Under the pieces are notes generated by a model that did no database searches, was not told where the DNA came from, and was given only the letters and a program-made list of their open reading frames with translations. DNA of 64,000 nucleotides. Origin: an uncultured Actinomycetes bacterium (GTDB lineage Bacteria > Actinomycetota > Acidimicrobiia > Acidimicrobiales > RAAP-2). Positions 55,594-64,000 of the stretch are shown piece by piece. Where the stretch lies: NCBI GenBank assembly GCA_903825035.1, contig CAIJYV010000026.1:1-64000 (forward strand), written 5' to 3'. A program made the translations under genes and the position numbers. The number at the start of each line of letters is the position of its first letter. Within the stretch, counting starts at the first letter, position 1.

Positions 55594-57555
55594 GTGGATA
55601 GTTTCGACCCCGACGAGGAAATTCCCTTTATTGAGCCCTCCGAGGATGATGCCGTCCAGTTGCGCCATAACCGCGTAACGGTGGATTCCCAGGCCGCCCT
55701 CGAGCTGCTCGACAAGGTGACCCACGACTTGCCCGGTGGTGGTGAGACTCGCGAGTCCCAACGACTCATGGTCAAGACGATCGCGGAGTCCTTTTCCAAT
55801 AACGAATACTGCGTGATTGAAGCCGGGACGGGCGTTGGTAAGTCGCTGGGGTATCTCATACCAGCGGCACTCTCGGGAGCACGGGTTGTCGTCGCTACCG
55901 CGACTAAGAACTTGCAAAGTCAGCTCGCCGCCAAAGACGCGCCCCTCGTCGCCGAACACTTACGGGGCGTGAAGGTCGCAATTCTGAAGGGTAAGCAGAA
56001 TTACCTGTGCCTTAACCGCACCACCAATATTGGTGGTGGGCAACTGACCTTCGACGACGGCAGCAAAATTCCCCAAACCTCCACCGATCAAATTCGAGAA
56101 ATCATTTCTTGGTCACGCACCACCGAGACTGGCGACTTAGATGAACTCCACTTCGAGGTCGACGAGAAAGCCAAACGCGCCGTTACCGTCACTCCTCAAG
56201 AGTGCCTCTCTAAGAACAAGTGTCCCCAGGGTGGGAACTGCTTCCACGAAATCGCTAAGGCTAAAGCGGCCGAGGCATCGATAGTCGTTGTCAATACTGC
56301 GCTCTACGCGGCCGATCTCGCCACCGGGCGGCAAATGCTGCCGAAACATGATTTTGTCATCTTCGATGAGGCCCACGAAACGCTCGATATTTTTGCTCGG
56401 GCCCTCGGAACAAGTTTGGCTGCGGCCAGTTTTCGCGCCGCCGCGACGATTGCAAGACTCGTGCTCGAAGGAGACGCCGCCAAGCAGTGCTTGGAACTCC
56501 AGACAGTCGCCGAGCGGTTTAATGTCGCGCTGGATGACCAATTCGCCTCGGGGAAATTAACGGGAGTCAGCGAAAAGGTCCAATTAGAACTGGTGAATCT
56601 AACGACCCTTGTAACTCAAATTACCGAAGCCCTGAAGGCCATCAAGACCGAGAACGCCGACGCCCTCGCCAAGGTTCAACGAGCCACTGGTCCACTGGTG
56701 CATTTGCTCAATGACTTGATTCGGGTGCGCAGTGTCAAGTCCGGCGAGCTCCTATTCCTCGTAAAGGGTGAACGTGAGGTCAAACTCGAGATTTCCCTGA
56801 TTGAAGTTGGCGACCGACTTGCCGAAGAACTCTGGAGCGAGGTTTCGGCGGTCCTGACGAGCGCCACCATCCCACTTAACCTCCCCCGCGACTTGGGCTT
56901 GCCAAAATCAGTTGAAGTACAGCGTCTACCCAGTCCCTTTAACTACGAAGAGCATGGCCTGCTGTACGTTCCCGACGGCTTCCCCGATCGGCGTGACGAC
57001 GAAGCCGCCATTAAGGCAATTATCGAAGAGCTGGTTACGCTCATCACCGCCGCCGGTGGACGCACTCTGGCTCTCTTTACCAACCGAACGGTCATGCAGC
57101 GCGTCGCCGCAGCGGTGGCGCCACGAATCGATACCGAGGTCTTGGTCCAGTACACCAAGTCACGTCAGCGAATCATCGAAGAGTTCCGTCAGAGCCCCGA
57201 GGCGAGTCTCTTCGCGGTAACGAGTTTCTGGCAGGGAATTGACGTACCGGGCCACTCTCTCTCACTGGTCACCATCGACCGGTTGCCCTTTTCGGTTCCT
57301 GGTGAGCCACTCGCCGAGGCGCGCCGCGAACGCTCCGAGAACCCGTTTATGGAAGTAGATCTACCCAAAGCCACTATGTTGCTCGCTCAAGGCGTTGGGC
57401 GCTTAATTCGCACCGCTACCGACAAGGGAGTGGTCGCGGTGTTTGACACTCGACTAGCCGAATCTCGCTATCGGGGCAAGATGTTTAAGGCGTTGCCCCC
57501 AATGAAGCGCACTCGAGATCGCGCCGAAGTGATTGAGTTTCTCAAGACCCTCTAG
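55594..57555 (+). CDS. DinG-like ATP-dependent helicase
   Basis: VIEAGTGVGKSLGYLIPAAL, FDEAHET, SFWQGIDVPGHSLSLVTIDRLPF; GTG start. Confidence 0.9.
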   Translation: MDSFDPDEEIPFIEPSEDDAVQLRHNRVTVDSQAALELLDKVTHDLPGGGETRESQRLMVKTIAESFSNNEYCVIEAGTGVGKSLGYLIPAALSGARVVVATATKNLQSQLAAKDAPLVAEHLRGVKVAILKGKQNYLCLNRTTNIGGGQLTFDDGSKIPQTSTDQIREIISWSRTTETGDLDELHFEVDEKAKRAVTVTPQECLSKNKCPQGGNCFHEIAKAKAAEASIVVVNTALYAADLATGRQMLPKHDFVIFDEAHETLDIFARALGTSLAAASFRAAATIARLVLEGDAAKQCLELQTVAERFNVALDDQFASGKLTGVSEKVQLELVNLTTLVTQITEALKAIKTENADALAKVQRATGPLVHLLNDLIRVRSVKSGELLFLVKGEREVKLEISLIEVGDRLAEELWSEVSAVLTSATIPLNLPRDLGLPKSVEVQRLPSPFNYEEHGLLYVPDGFPDRRDDEAAIKAIIEELVTLITAAGGRTLALFTNRTVMQRVAAAVAPRIDTEVLVQYTKSRQRIIEEFRQSPEASLFAVTSFWQGIDVPGHSLSLVTIDRLPFSVPGEPLAEARRERSENPFMEVDLPKATMLLAQGVGRLIRTATDKGVVAVFDTRLAESRYRGKMFKALPPMKRTRDRAEVIEFLKTL

Positions 57556-57562
57556 GGCCGGC

Positions 57563-58480
57563 CTAGTAACCGAGACGGTCCAGAATGTCGTCGCGTTTTT
57601 GCCAACCGGGTTCGACCGAAACTTTCAGCTCGAGGTAGCAACCTTCGGGTAGCTGCCGGCGTGCGGCGATGCCAACGTCCTTGAGCAGTGCTCCACCTTT
57701 GCCGATCACCATTCCCTTTTGACTCTCACGCTCGACCAAGATTTCGACGGTAATGTGAGGCCACTCAAACTCGATTACTCGGCAATGAATCGAATGTGGG
57801 AGCTCTTGCTTGGTCTTTCGAACCAGTTGCTCACGAACGAGTTCCGCCACCCACTGGGCCTCGGGGACGTCAGAGACCTCCTCAGCGTCAAAGAGAAAGT
57901 GACCTTCGGGCATGAGTTTCTGGACGTACTCGGTGAGCCCCTTGACCCCACTTCCCGTTTTGGCTGAGATCGGGAAGTATTCAACTCGTGACGCTACACC
58001 GTCAAGCTTTAGATCTGCGGCGATCTCTTCGACCACCTGGGTCGCGTTCATCAATTGAGCGGCGACCGCATCTCGTCCCGGCTTGTCAATTTTATTGACC
58101 ACCAGAATTGGCTTAGGTCCTTTGAGATTCTGGCAATTGCGCAGCATCGTCGCGATGACTTCACGGTCTCCGGGCCCAATTTGGCTACTGGCTTCAATGA
58201 CACCGAGAATGGCGTCGACCCCGTCAACGGCCGCTCGAGCCGTGTCGTTGAGTCGTCCGCCCAAGTGCGTGCGGGGCCGGTGGATTCCAGGGGTGTCAAC
58301 AAAGACAACCTGCACATCCCCCTCGGTCCAAATACCTCGAATGGCTTGGCGAGTTGTATTGGGTGAGTTCGCGGTGATGGTGACCTTGGAGCCAATGATT
58401 TGATTCAGCAAGGTGGACTTACCAACGTTAGGTCGTCCGATAATTGCGGCAAATCCAGATCTCGTCATTCGTTCGGCCAT
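57563..58480 (-). CDS. era: GTPase Era
   Basis: GRPNVGKSTLLNQIIG, DTPGIHRP, NKID, C-terminal KH. Confidence 0.95.
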   Translation of the reverse strand: MAERMTRSGFAAIIGRPNVGKSTLLNQIIGSKVTITANSPNTTRQAIRGIWTEGDVQVVFVDTPGIHRPRTHLGGRLNDTARAAVDGVDAILGVIEASSQIGPGDREVIATMLRNCQNLKGPKPILVVNKIDKPGRDAVAAQLMNATQVVEEIAADLKLDGVASRVEYFPISAKTGSGVKGLTEYVQKLMPEGHFLFDAEEVSDVPEAQWVAELVREQLVRKTKQELPHSIHCRVIEFEWPHITVEILVERESQKGMVIGKGGALLKDVGIAARRQLPEGCYLELKVSVEPGWQKRDDILDRLGY

Positions 58481-59748
58481 TCATGCTCTACCAACACATC
58501 TTCGATGCGTCGTCCATCCATTCTCAGGACGGTCAATTTGAAATTCTTCACCACAAAACTTTCGCCCACCGCGGGGACGCCACCCGCAGCGTCTAGGACC
58601 AAACCGCCTACGGTGTCCCAGCCACCCTTCGGAAGGTCAATGCCGTAATCATCATTGACGTCATCAATGTTTGATCGACCACTAACAACTAACTCTGATT
58701 CGCCTCGGCGTTCTTCGACGGTCGATTCAGTCTCTACGTCAGACTCGTCGTCAATGTCACCGACGAGTTCTTCAATGAGGTCTTCGAGGGTAACGAGTCC
58801 TGCGGTTCCACCGTATTCGTCGATTACGACGAAGAGGTGAACCTTTTCCTTTCGCATTTCCGCAAGTACCGCCGAGACGGGCGCGGTCTCGGGGACAAAG
58901 TGGGCGGTTTTGGCGTGCGTCCCCACCTCTTCTTCGCCCTGTCCACGCAATACGAGGTCGGCGAGGTGCCGCAGGTTCACAATTCCAACAATGTCGTCGA
59001 CGCTCTCACCCAAGACGGGAATTCGAGATCGACCAGTGGAAATCGCCAAGTCCAACGCTGCTCGAACAGTGTCGACCCTTTCGATATCTACCATGTCCAT
59101 GCGCGGCACCATGACCTCGCGCACGACCGTGTCGCCAAATTCAATGATTGAGTGAATGAAGTCTCGCTCGTCTTCTTCAATAACCTTGTCTTCGTGGGCC
59201 ACATCGGCCAAAGCCAGGACCTCGAGTTCAGTCACGCTCTGGGCCGAGCCCTTGGCGCCAATCAAACTCATGACGCCATCAGCAATCGCCAACAAAAAGC
59301 GAGAAATCCAGCGGATAGGAGGGAATCGCAAAATGCGAGAGACCATTGGTGCGCTCGCGAGTGCCGCTCGGTCGGGGTGCTGAACGGCGAAGTTCTTGGG
59401 GATGGCTTCGAAGGCCACGAAAATCACGACGACTTCGCCCGCGGTGGCAACAAATACGCCAGCGGCGCCAAACAGGTGTCCCGCCAGCACGCCAACCATG
59501 GTGGCCGAGACCAACTGACAGATGAGAATCAGCAAGAGGAGCGGGTTCAAAAACTGCTCGGGGTTCTCCGCTAAGTCAACTAATGATTTAGCCCCGTGAC
59601 GCCCTTGATCGCGAAGGGAGCGCGCCCGGGACTTATTCATTCGAACCAAGGATGTTTCGGCCATGGCGAAGAATCCAGATAAAACCAGCAGCACCACTAC
59701 GGTGACCGCTAAGTAGGTGTCACTGGTGCGCCAAATTGCTGCGAGCAT
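58465..59748 (-). CDS. HlyC/CorC-family CBS-domain membrane protein
   Basis: REVMVPRMDMVDIERVDT; DEYGGTAGLVTLEDLIEELVGDI. Confidence 0.92.
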   Translation of the reverse strand: MLAAIWRTSDTYLAVTVVVLLVLSGFFAMAETSLVRMNKSRARSLRDQGRHGAKSLVDLAENPEQFLNPLLLLILICQLVSATMVGVLAGHLFGAAGVFVATAGEVVVIFVAFEAIPKNFAVQHPDRAALASAPMVSRILRFPPIRWISRFLLAIADGVMSLIGAKGSAQSVTELEVLALADVAHEDKVIEEDERDFIHSIIEFGDTVVREVMVPRMDMVDIERVDTVRAALDLAISTGRSRIPVLGESVDDIVGIVNLRHLADLVLRGQGEEEVGTHAKTAHFVPETAPVSAVLAEMRKEKVHLFVVIDEYGGTAGLVTLEDLIEELVGDIDDESDVETESTVEERRGESELVVSGRSNIDDVNDDYGIDLPKGGWDTVGGLVLDAAGGVPAVGESFVVKNFKLTVLRMDGRRIEDVLVEHEWPNE

Positions 59749-60251
59749 TAGTTCGTCCCTCTGTTGTACGCCGCTAACAGCTCGCGTTCGCGAGATTCCA
59801 TGAGCTCAGCTTCAGCGTCAATCATGTGGTCCCAGCCCAAGAGGTGCAACACACCGTGCACGACCAGCAGAGCAACCTCATCGTCAAAGGTGACCACGTG
59901 TTCGACCGCATTTCGTGCAGCGACCTTTGGGCAAATCAAGATGTCGCCCACGAGTCGAGGAATCACTTCGCTCGAGTGAGAACCAGGTCCGGTCGAGCTC
60001 GCATCGGGCACCCTTCCGCTCATCTCGGGCTCCGCTTCGATTGGAAAGCTCAAGACGTCAGTCGGCCCAGTCTTGCCCATGAACTGTTCGTTCAAATCGG
60101 CGATGGTCTCTTCGGTGCAGAAAATGAGTGAGACCTCCGCGGGAGCCACCACCCCTTCGGCCTCGAGGGCCCCTTGGGCGAGGGCGACCCATCGAGCAAG
60201 GTCAATCTCGTGGTCAGTCTGCTCGTCGGCAGCGTAGATGTCAACGGTCAT
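59748..60251 (-). CDS. ybeY: Endoribonuclease YbeY
   Basis: HGVLHLLGWDH. Confidence 0.94.
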   Translation of the reverse strand: MTVDIYAADEQTDHEIDLARWVALAQGALEAEGVVAPAEVSLIFCTEETIADLNEQFMGKTGPTDVLSFPIEAEPEMSGRVPDASSTGPGSHSSEVIPRLVGDILICPKVAARNAVEHVVTFDDEVALLVVHGVLHLLGWDHMIDAEAELMESRERELLAAYNRGTN

Positions 60252-61213
60252 GATGACTGTTGGTCGTAGGCGGCGACAATGTCGGCCACAATGCGGTGGC
60301 GAACCACGTCTTTAGAGCTAAGGAAAACGAAACTAATACCATCAACGTTACCCAAGATTTTGTCAATGTTCACGAGGCCAGAACGCTTGCCGTTTAGGTC
60401 AATCTGAGTTACGTCGCCGGTCACGACCAATTTGGAATTAAAGCCAATTCGAGTCAAAACCATCTTCATCTGCTCGGGGGTTGTGTTTTGGGCTTCGTCC
60501 AAGATGATGAAGGAGTCATTCAAGGTGCGACCTCGCATAAAGGCGAGCGGCGCAACCTCAATGGTCCCATTGGCAATCAAGCGCTGAGCACCATCGGGGC
60601 CAACCATGTCGTAGAGCGCGTCATAGAGCGGGCGCAGGTAGGGGTCGACCTTGGCCATGAGGTCGCCGGGCAAAAATCCCAAGTTCTCTCCCGCCTCAAC
60701 CGCCGGGCGAGTCAGCACAATTCGATTTACTTGGCGTCGGTGCAATGCTTGAACAGCTTGAGCCACCGCAAGGTAACTCTTACCGGTTCCGGCGGGACCA
60801 ATTCCAAAGGTCACGATGTTGGTGTCAATGGCGTCGGTGTAGCGCTTTTGACCAGCAGTCGAAGGACGAATGGCCTTGCCCTTAGCGCCCCGCACGACTT
60901 CGTGGCGTAACACTTCACTTGGACGAATATCTTCAGCAACCATGTCTACGGTGCGCTCAATCTTCGTCACGTCGAGTGTCTGACCGCTTTCGAGAACTAG
61001 CACGAGCTCATCAAAGAGCCGAAGTATGCGAGCGGCGTCAGTACCAGTGACGGTGATCTGATTTCCTTGAACGCGAATTTTGGAACCAGGAAAGGCCTTC
61101 TCGATTGCGCGCAGGTATTCGTCGCGCGGACCGAGGAGTTCGGTCATGAGGTGGGTATTGGCTACGTAGGTCGTTGCGCTTAAGGAATCGTCAGCGCGGG
61201 TGTCGAAACTCAT
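60248..61213 (-). CDS. PhoH-like ATPase
   Basis: GPAGTGKSYLAVAQAV, DEAQNTTPEQMKMVLTR, TGDVTQIDL; start MSFDTRADD at 61213. Confidence 0.93.
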   Translation of the reverse strand: MSFDTRADDSLSATTYVANTHLMTELLGPRDEYLRAIEKAFPGSKIRVQGNQITVTGTDAARILRLFDELVLVLESGQTLDVTKIERTVDMVAEDIRPSEVLRHEVVRGAKGKAIRPSTAGQKRYTDAIDTNIVTFGIGPAGTGKSYLAVAQAVQALHRRQVNRIVLTRPAVEAGENLGFLPGDLMAKVDPYLRPLYDALYDMVGPDGAQRLIANGTIEVAPLAFMRGRTLNDSFIILDEAQNTTPEQMKMVLTRIGFNSKLVVTGDVTQIDLNGKRSGLVNIDKILGNVDGISFVFLSSKDVVRHRIVADIVAAYDQQSS

Positions 61214-61554
61214 CCGGGGGGCCACGTCATCTTTCTGCCTCCGAGCAGGTGCATGTGAAGGTGCGCCACTGAGTTCTGCGCATCTTCTCCAACATTCATA
61301 ACCAAACGGTAGCCACTATCGCGCACGAGTGAAGCAGCAGCCACCTCTTGAGCGAGGGCGAACATGCTCGCCAAGTCGATGGCATGATCTGTCGAGACTT
61401 CGTCGGCATTGGTGATGTGGATCCTGGGGACAATCAGCAAATGAGTTGGCGCCTGTGGATTGATATCGGCGAAGGCCAAGGCTCGTTCATTCTCGCCCGC
61501 TATCTGCGCGGGAATTGAACCATTCACTATTTGGCAAAAAAGGCAGTCACTCAT
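61210..61554 (-). CDS. HIT-family protein
   Basis: CLFCQIVNGSIPAQ; VAHLHMHLLGG. Confidence 0.93.
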   Translation of the reverse strand: MSDCLFCQIVNGSIPAQIAGENERALAFADINPQAPTHLLIVPRIHITNADEVSTDHAIDLASMFALAQEVAAASLVRDSGYRLVMNVGEDAQNSVAHLHMHLLGGRKMTWPPG

Positions 61555-61587
61555 TGAATGTTCTCATCATTACCTAGATTTAGGCAT

Positions 61588-62274
61588 CTACAGTGTCATT
61601 CCCTGAGCGGCCAGGGTCATGAGGGCGACACTGGCAATAGCTGCCGTTTCGCCCCTCAGAACCGTTGTGCCGAGCGAGATCAGTTGGCGTTCGCTGCCCC
61701 ATTCACCCGGCGCCCAGCCCCCTTCAGGGCCAATGGCAATGGCGCGGACCCCCGCCATATCCGTCTTGCCGCCAAAGTCCGCCACCGCGACGTGTGCCGG
61801 TACCTGGTCAATCGATACGGGTGTGCCAATCACCAGGTCGTAGGTCCTTCGACACTGGCCAGTCGTTTCGTCACTAATTCGTCGCCAGCGTTCGAGAATC
61901 TTGGACCTCGCCTCGCCCTTGAACTTCACTGCCAGCCGCTCACTGAGAAGAGGAATCAACGCGCTCACGCCAAGTTCGGTCGCCTTAGCGACCACCCACT
62001 CACTTCGATCGCCTTTCAATGGGGCCAAGTACAGCGCCGTGTCCGCTGGCTGGGGATCAAGGTGAACTTCACTGACTCGCTTCAGTCCCGAATCTTGGAC
62101 CAGAGCGAAAGACCACGAACCAGCACCGTTGGTAACAACCACCTCTTCACCCACTTGGGCGCGGAGTACTTTTCGCAGGTGGTGTTCGGCTTCCTTTTCA
62201 AGAAGTGGGTTCGCTGGGTCGGATACGCGAAGTTGCGTTAACGCTTCAACTCGGCGCGTCCACTCGATCAGCAT
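61588..62274 (-). CDS. rsmE: 16S rRNA (uracil1498-N3)-methyltransferase RsmE
   Basis: HHLRKVLRAQVGEEV; AIGPEGGWAPGEW. Confidence 0.91.
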   Translation of the reverse strand: MLIEWTRRVEALTQLRVSDPANPLLEKEAEHHLRKVLRAQVGEEVVVTNGAGSWSFALVQDSGLKRVSEVHLDPQPADTALYLAPLKGDRSEWVVAKATELGVSALIPLLSERLAVKFKGEARSKILERWRRISDETTGQCRRTYDLVIGTPVSIDQVPAHVAVADFGGKTDMAGVRAIAIGPEGGWAPGEWGSERQLISLGTTVLRGETAAIASVALMTLAAQGMTL

Positions 62275-63356
62275 TACCGGTGGCCCTTGCGCCGCTTACC
62301 CGGTTCGGTGACCGAGATGGATTGTTTCTGCGCAAACTCGCGAAGGAGTGCCTCGCTCTCCTCATCGAGATTGGTGGGCGTGTCGACGACTACGTGAACG
62401 AACAACTCACCGTGGTGTCGCGAGTGCAATCGCGGCATACCTTCTCCGCGGAATCGCAAAACTGTTCCGTTCTGCGTCCCAGGCTCTATTTCAACCTTGA
62501 CCTCGCCGCGCAAGGTAGGGGCGCTGAGATGTGCTCCGAGCGCCGCTTCGACGAATGAAATGTGTAGTTCGTGGTGAAGATTTTCGCCATCACGTTCAAA
62601 GCGATCGTCGGGCGTGATTCGCAGGTGAACGTACAACTGACCAAATCCGCCACCTCGCGCGCCGGCCGGACCCTTATTGGCAATTCGCATAGTCGAACCA
62701 TCTTCAACACCTGCTGGCACCTGAACGTTCAAGGTCACCTCTTCGTTCGTGAGGCCACTTCCACGACAGGTTTCACAGGGAGTCTCAATACGCGTTCCGA
62801 AGCCTTGGCACCGGGTGCAAACAGAGGCACTCATCATCTGACCGAGAATTGAATTTCGCACTCGACGCACCTGACCCGCACCCGCGCACTCCACGCAGGT
62901 AATTGGAGAGGTTCCCGCCGCGGCCCCGCGGCCCGAACACTCCTTGCAGTGTTGGGGCATCGTGACAGTTAGGTCCTTGGTGACTCCATAACCCGCATCA
63001 TCCAAGGTGATTTCCATGACCACCTGGGCATCTTGGCCTGGTTGAGGTCCGGCGTTGCGTTGCTGGAACCCTCCCATGCCCCCGAAGAACATGTCAAAAA
63101 TGTCTTGCACACTGCCTTGACCGAAGGGATTCTGATTCTGATCGGTCGAGCCGAAACGGTCGTACTGGGCGCGACGGTCGGGGTCCGAGAGAACCTCATA
63201 AGCCTGCGAGATCTCTTTGAACTTCGCCTCCGCTTCGTGGTTCCCGGGATTGGCATCGGGATGATATTTGCGCGCCAGGCGGCGGTAAGAAGTTTTGATC
63301 TCTTCGTGGGTGACAGTCTGCTCAACTTCGAGCACCTCATACAAATTTGCACTCAT
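62274..63356 (-). CDS. dnaJ: Chaperone DnaJ
   Basis: [13 protein letters not shown]; four CxxCxGxG-type zinc motifs. Confidence 0.95.
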   Translation of the reverse strand: MSANLYEVLEVEQTVTHEEIKTSYRRLARKYHPDANPGNHEAEAKFKEISQAYEVLSDPDRRAQYDRFGSTDQNQNPFGQGSVQDIFDMFFGGMGGFQQRNAGPQPGQDAQVVMEITLDDAGYGVTKDLTVTMPQHCKECSGRGAAAGTSPITCVECAGAGQVRRVRNSILGQMMSASVCTRCQGFGTRIETPCETCRGSGLTNEEVTLNVQVPAGVEDGSTMRIANKGPAGARGGGFGQLYVHLRITPDDRFERDGENLHHELHISFVEAALGAHLSAPTLRGEVKVEIEPGTQNGTVLRFRGEGMPRLHSRHHGELFVHVVVDTPTNLDEESEALLREFAQKQSISVTEPGKRRKGHR

Positions 63357-64000
63357 CGATCTCGCTCCCCCTCAAAATGTTTAGTCAAGTGTTCGGACAC
63401 GCTGCGCGTCGTCGCCATCAGTTCGGAGTACTTAATCCGAGTGGGCCCAAGGAGCCCCACTGCGCCAATGGTCTCCCCCTCGACCGTGACCGGAGCGACG
63501 ATGACCGCACAACTAGCCAACGGTTCGAGTTGATTTTCCGACCCAATTTTTACCGCCACGTCCTCGGCCAAGACCTCTTCAATCATGGAGACTACGACCA
63601 GCTCTTGCTCCAATATGGCCAGTACATTTCTCACGTTGTCAACGCCATCAATTGATTCAGCAACCTTGGACGACCCGCCAATAAAGACCTGCTCGCCCTC
63701 TCTCGTTGGTTGTTCGGCGTGAAGGATAGCGACGCTTTCTCGAACCAGAGTCGCAACGCCATCTTGTCGTGACGGTACTTGCACCCGGTCTGAAATGGTG
63801 GTCCCGTGCAATAGCGCGTTCAGTTGCTTTGATGCTTCGGCGACATCGGTGTGATCGGCTTCGAAATCGACCAGGACTGAATGTTTCAAAACAGTTCCAT
63901 CCGAAAAGACGGTCACGAGCAGTTGGTGATGTGCGTCGAGGTTCACCAATTGCACGCTGACAATCGGCGCCGTCGAGCTCGATCCACCCAGTACAACCGA
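63353..64000 (-). CDS. hrcA: Heat-inducible repressor HrcA (N-terminus beyond right edge)
   Basis: C-terminal [25 protein letters not shown]; hrcA-dnaJ order; frame open to window end. Confidence 0.88.
   Translation of the reverse strand, partial: SVVLGGSSSTAPIVSVQLVNLDAHHQLLVTVFSDGTVLKHSVLVDFEADHTDVAEASKQLNALLHGTTISDRVQVPSRQDGVATLVRESVAILHAEQPTREGEQVFIGGSSKVAESIDGVDNVRNVLAILEQELVVVSMIEEVLAEDVAVKIGSENQLEPLASCAVIVAPVTVEGETIGAVGLLGPTRIKYSELMATTRSVSEHLTKHFEGERDR

Overview
64 kb of a moderately high-GC actinobacterial chromosome; gene order and protein style suggest Acidimicrobiia or a relative (inference only). Left 17.9 kb: minus-strand housekeeping cluster rimM(partial)-khpA-rpsP, ffh, ftsY, smc, fpg-like, rnc, acpP, plsX, rpmF, yceD, sepIVA-like, coaD, rsmD, recG, fakA-like, then rpmB (+), thiL (-). 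Middle: pckG (+) with a strong terminator, ndh, MFS, small secreted protein, TetR, an NYN-domain nuclease translationally coupled to an orphan 114-aa protein, a LAHTG (sortase-like) Thr-rich secreted protein, M13 metallopeptidase, a CAU-anticodon tRNA, rsgA. 28512-42326 encodes one 4604-aa secreted mosaic repeat protein, followed upstream by tRNA-Asn and a dnaG/sigma-factor pair. Right: DrrAB-like ABC transporter, MFS, LLM oxidoreductase, methyltransferase, glyQS, hemW, phr, recO, uppS, dinG-like, era, corC-like, ybeY, phoH-like, HIT, rsmE, dnaJ, hrcA(partial). Best leads: (1) a recurring TANNNT-N6-(A/G)TG arrangement at nine gene starts (ffh, smc, rsmD, recG, dnaG, ABC ATPase, glyQS, uppS, dinG-like; TetR at N7), implying widespread leaderless transcription including starts inside apparent operons; (2) an Fpg/MutM homologue that keeps the fold but has lost nearly all hallmark catalytic/DNA-contact residues, including the N-terminal proline nucleophile; (3) the giant mosaic protein with an OmpA-like C-terminus lacking the usual Asp; (4) the NYN + 114-aa two-gene module. 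No CRISPR, transposase, integrase or prophage was seen.
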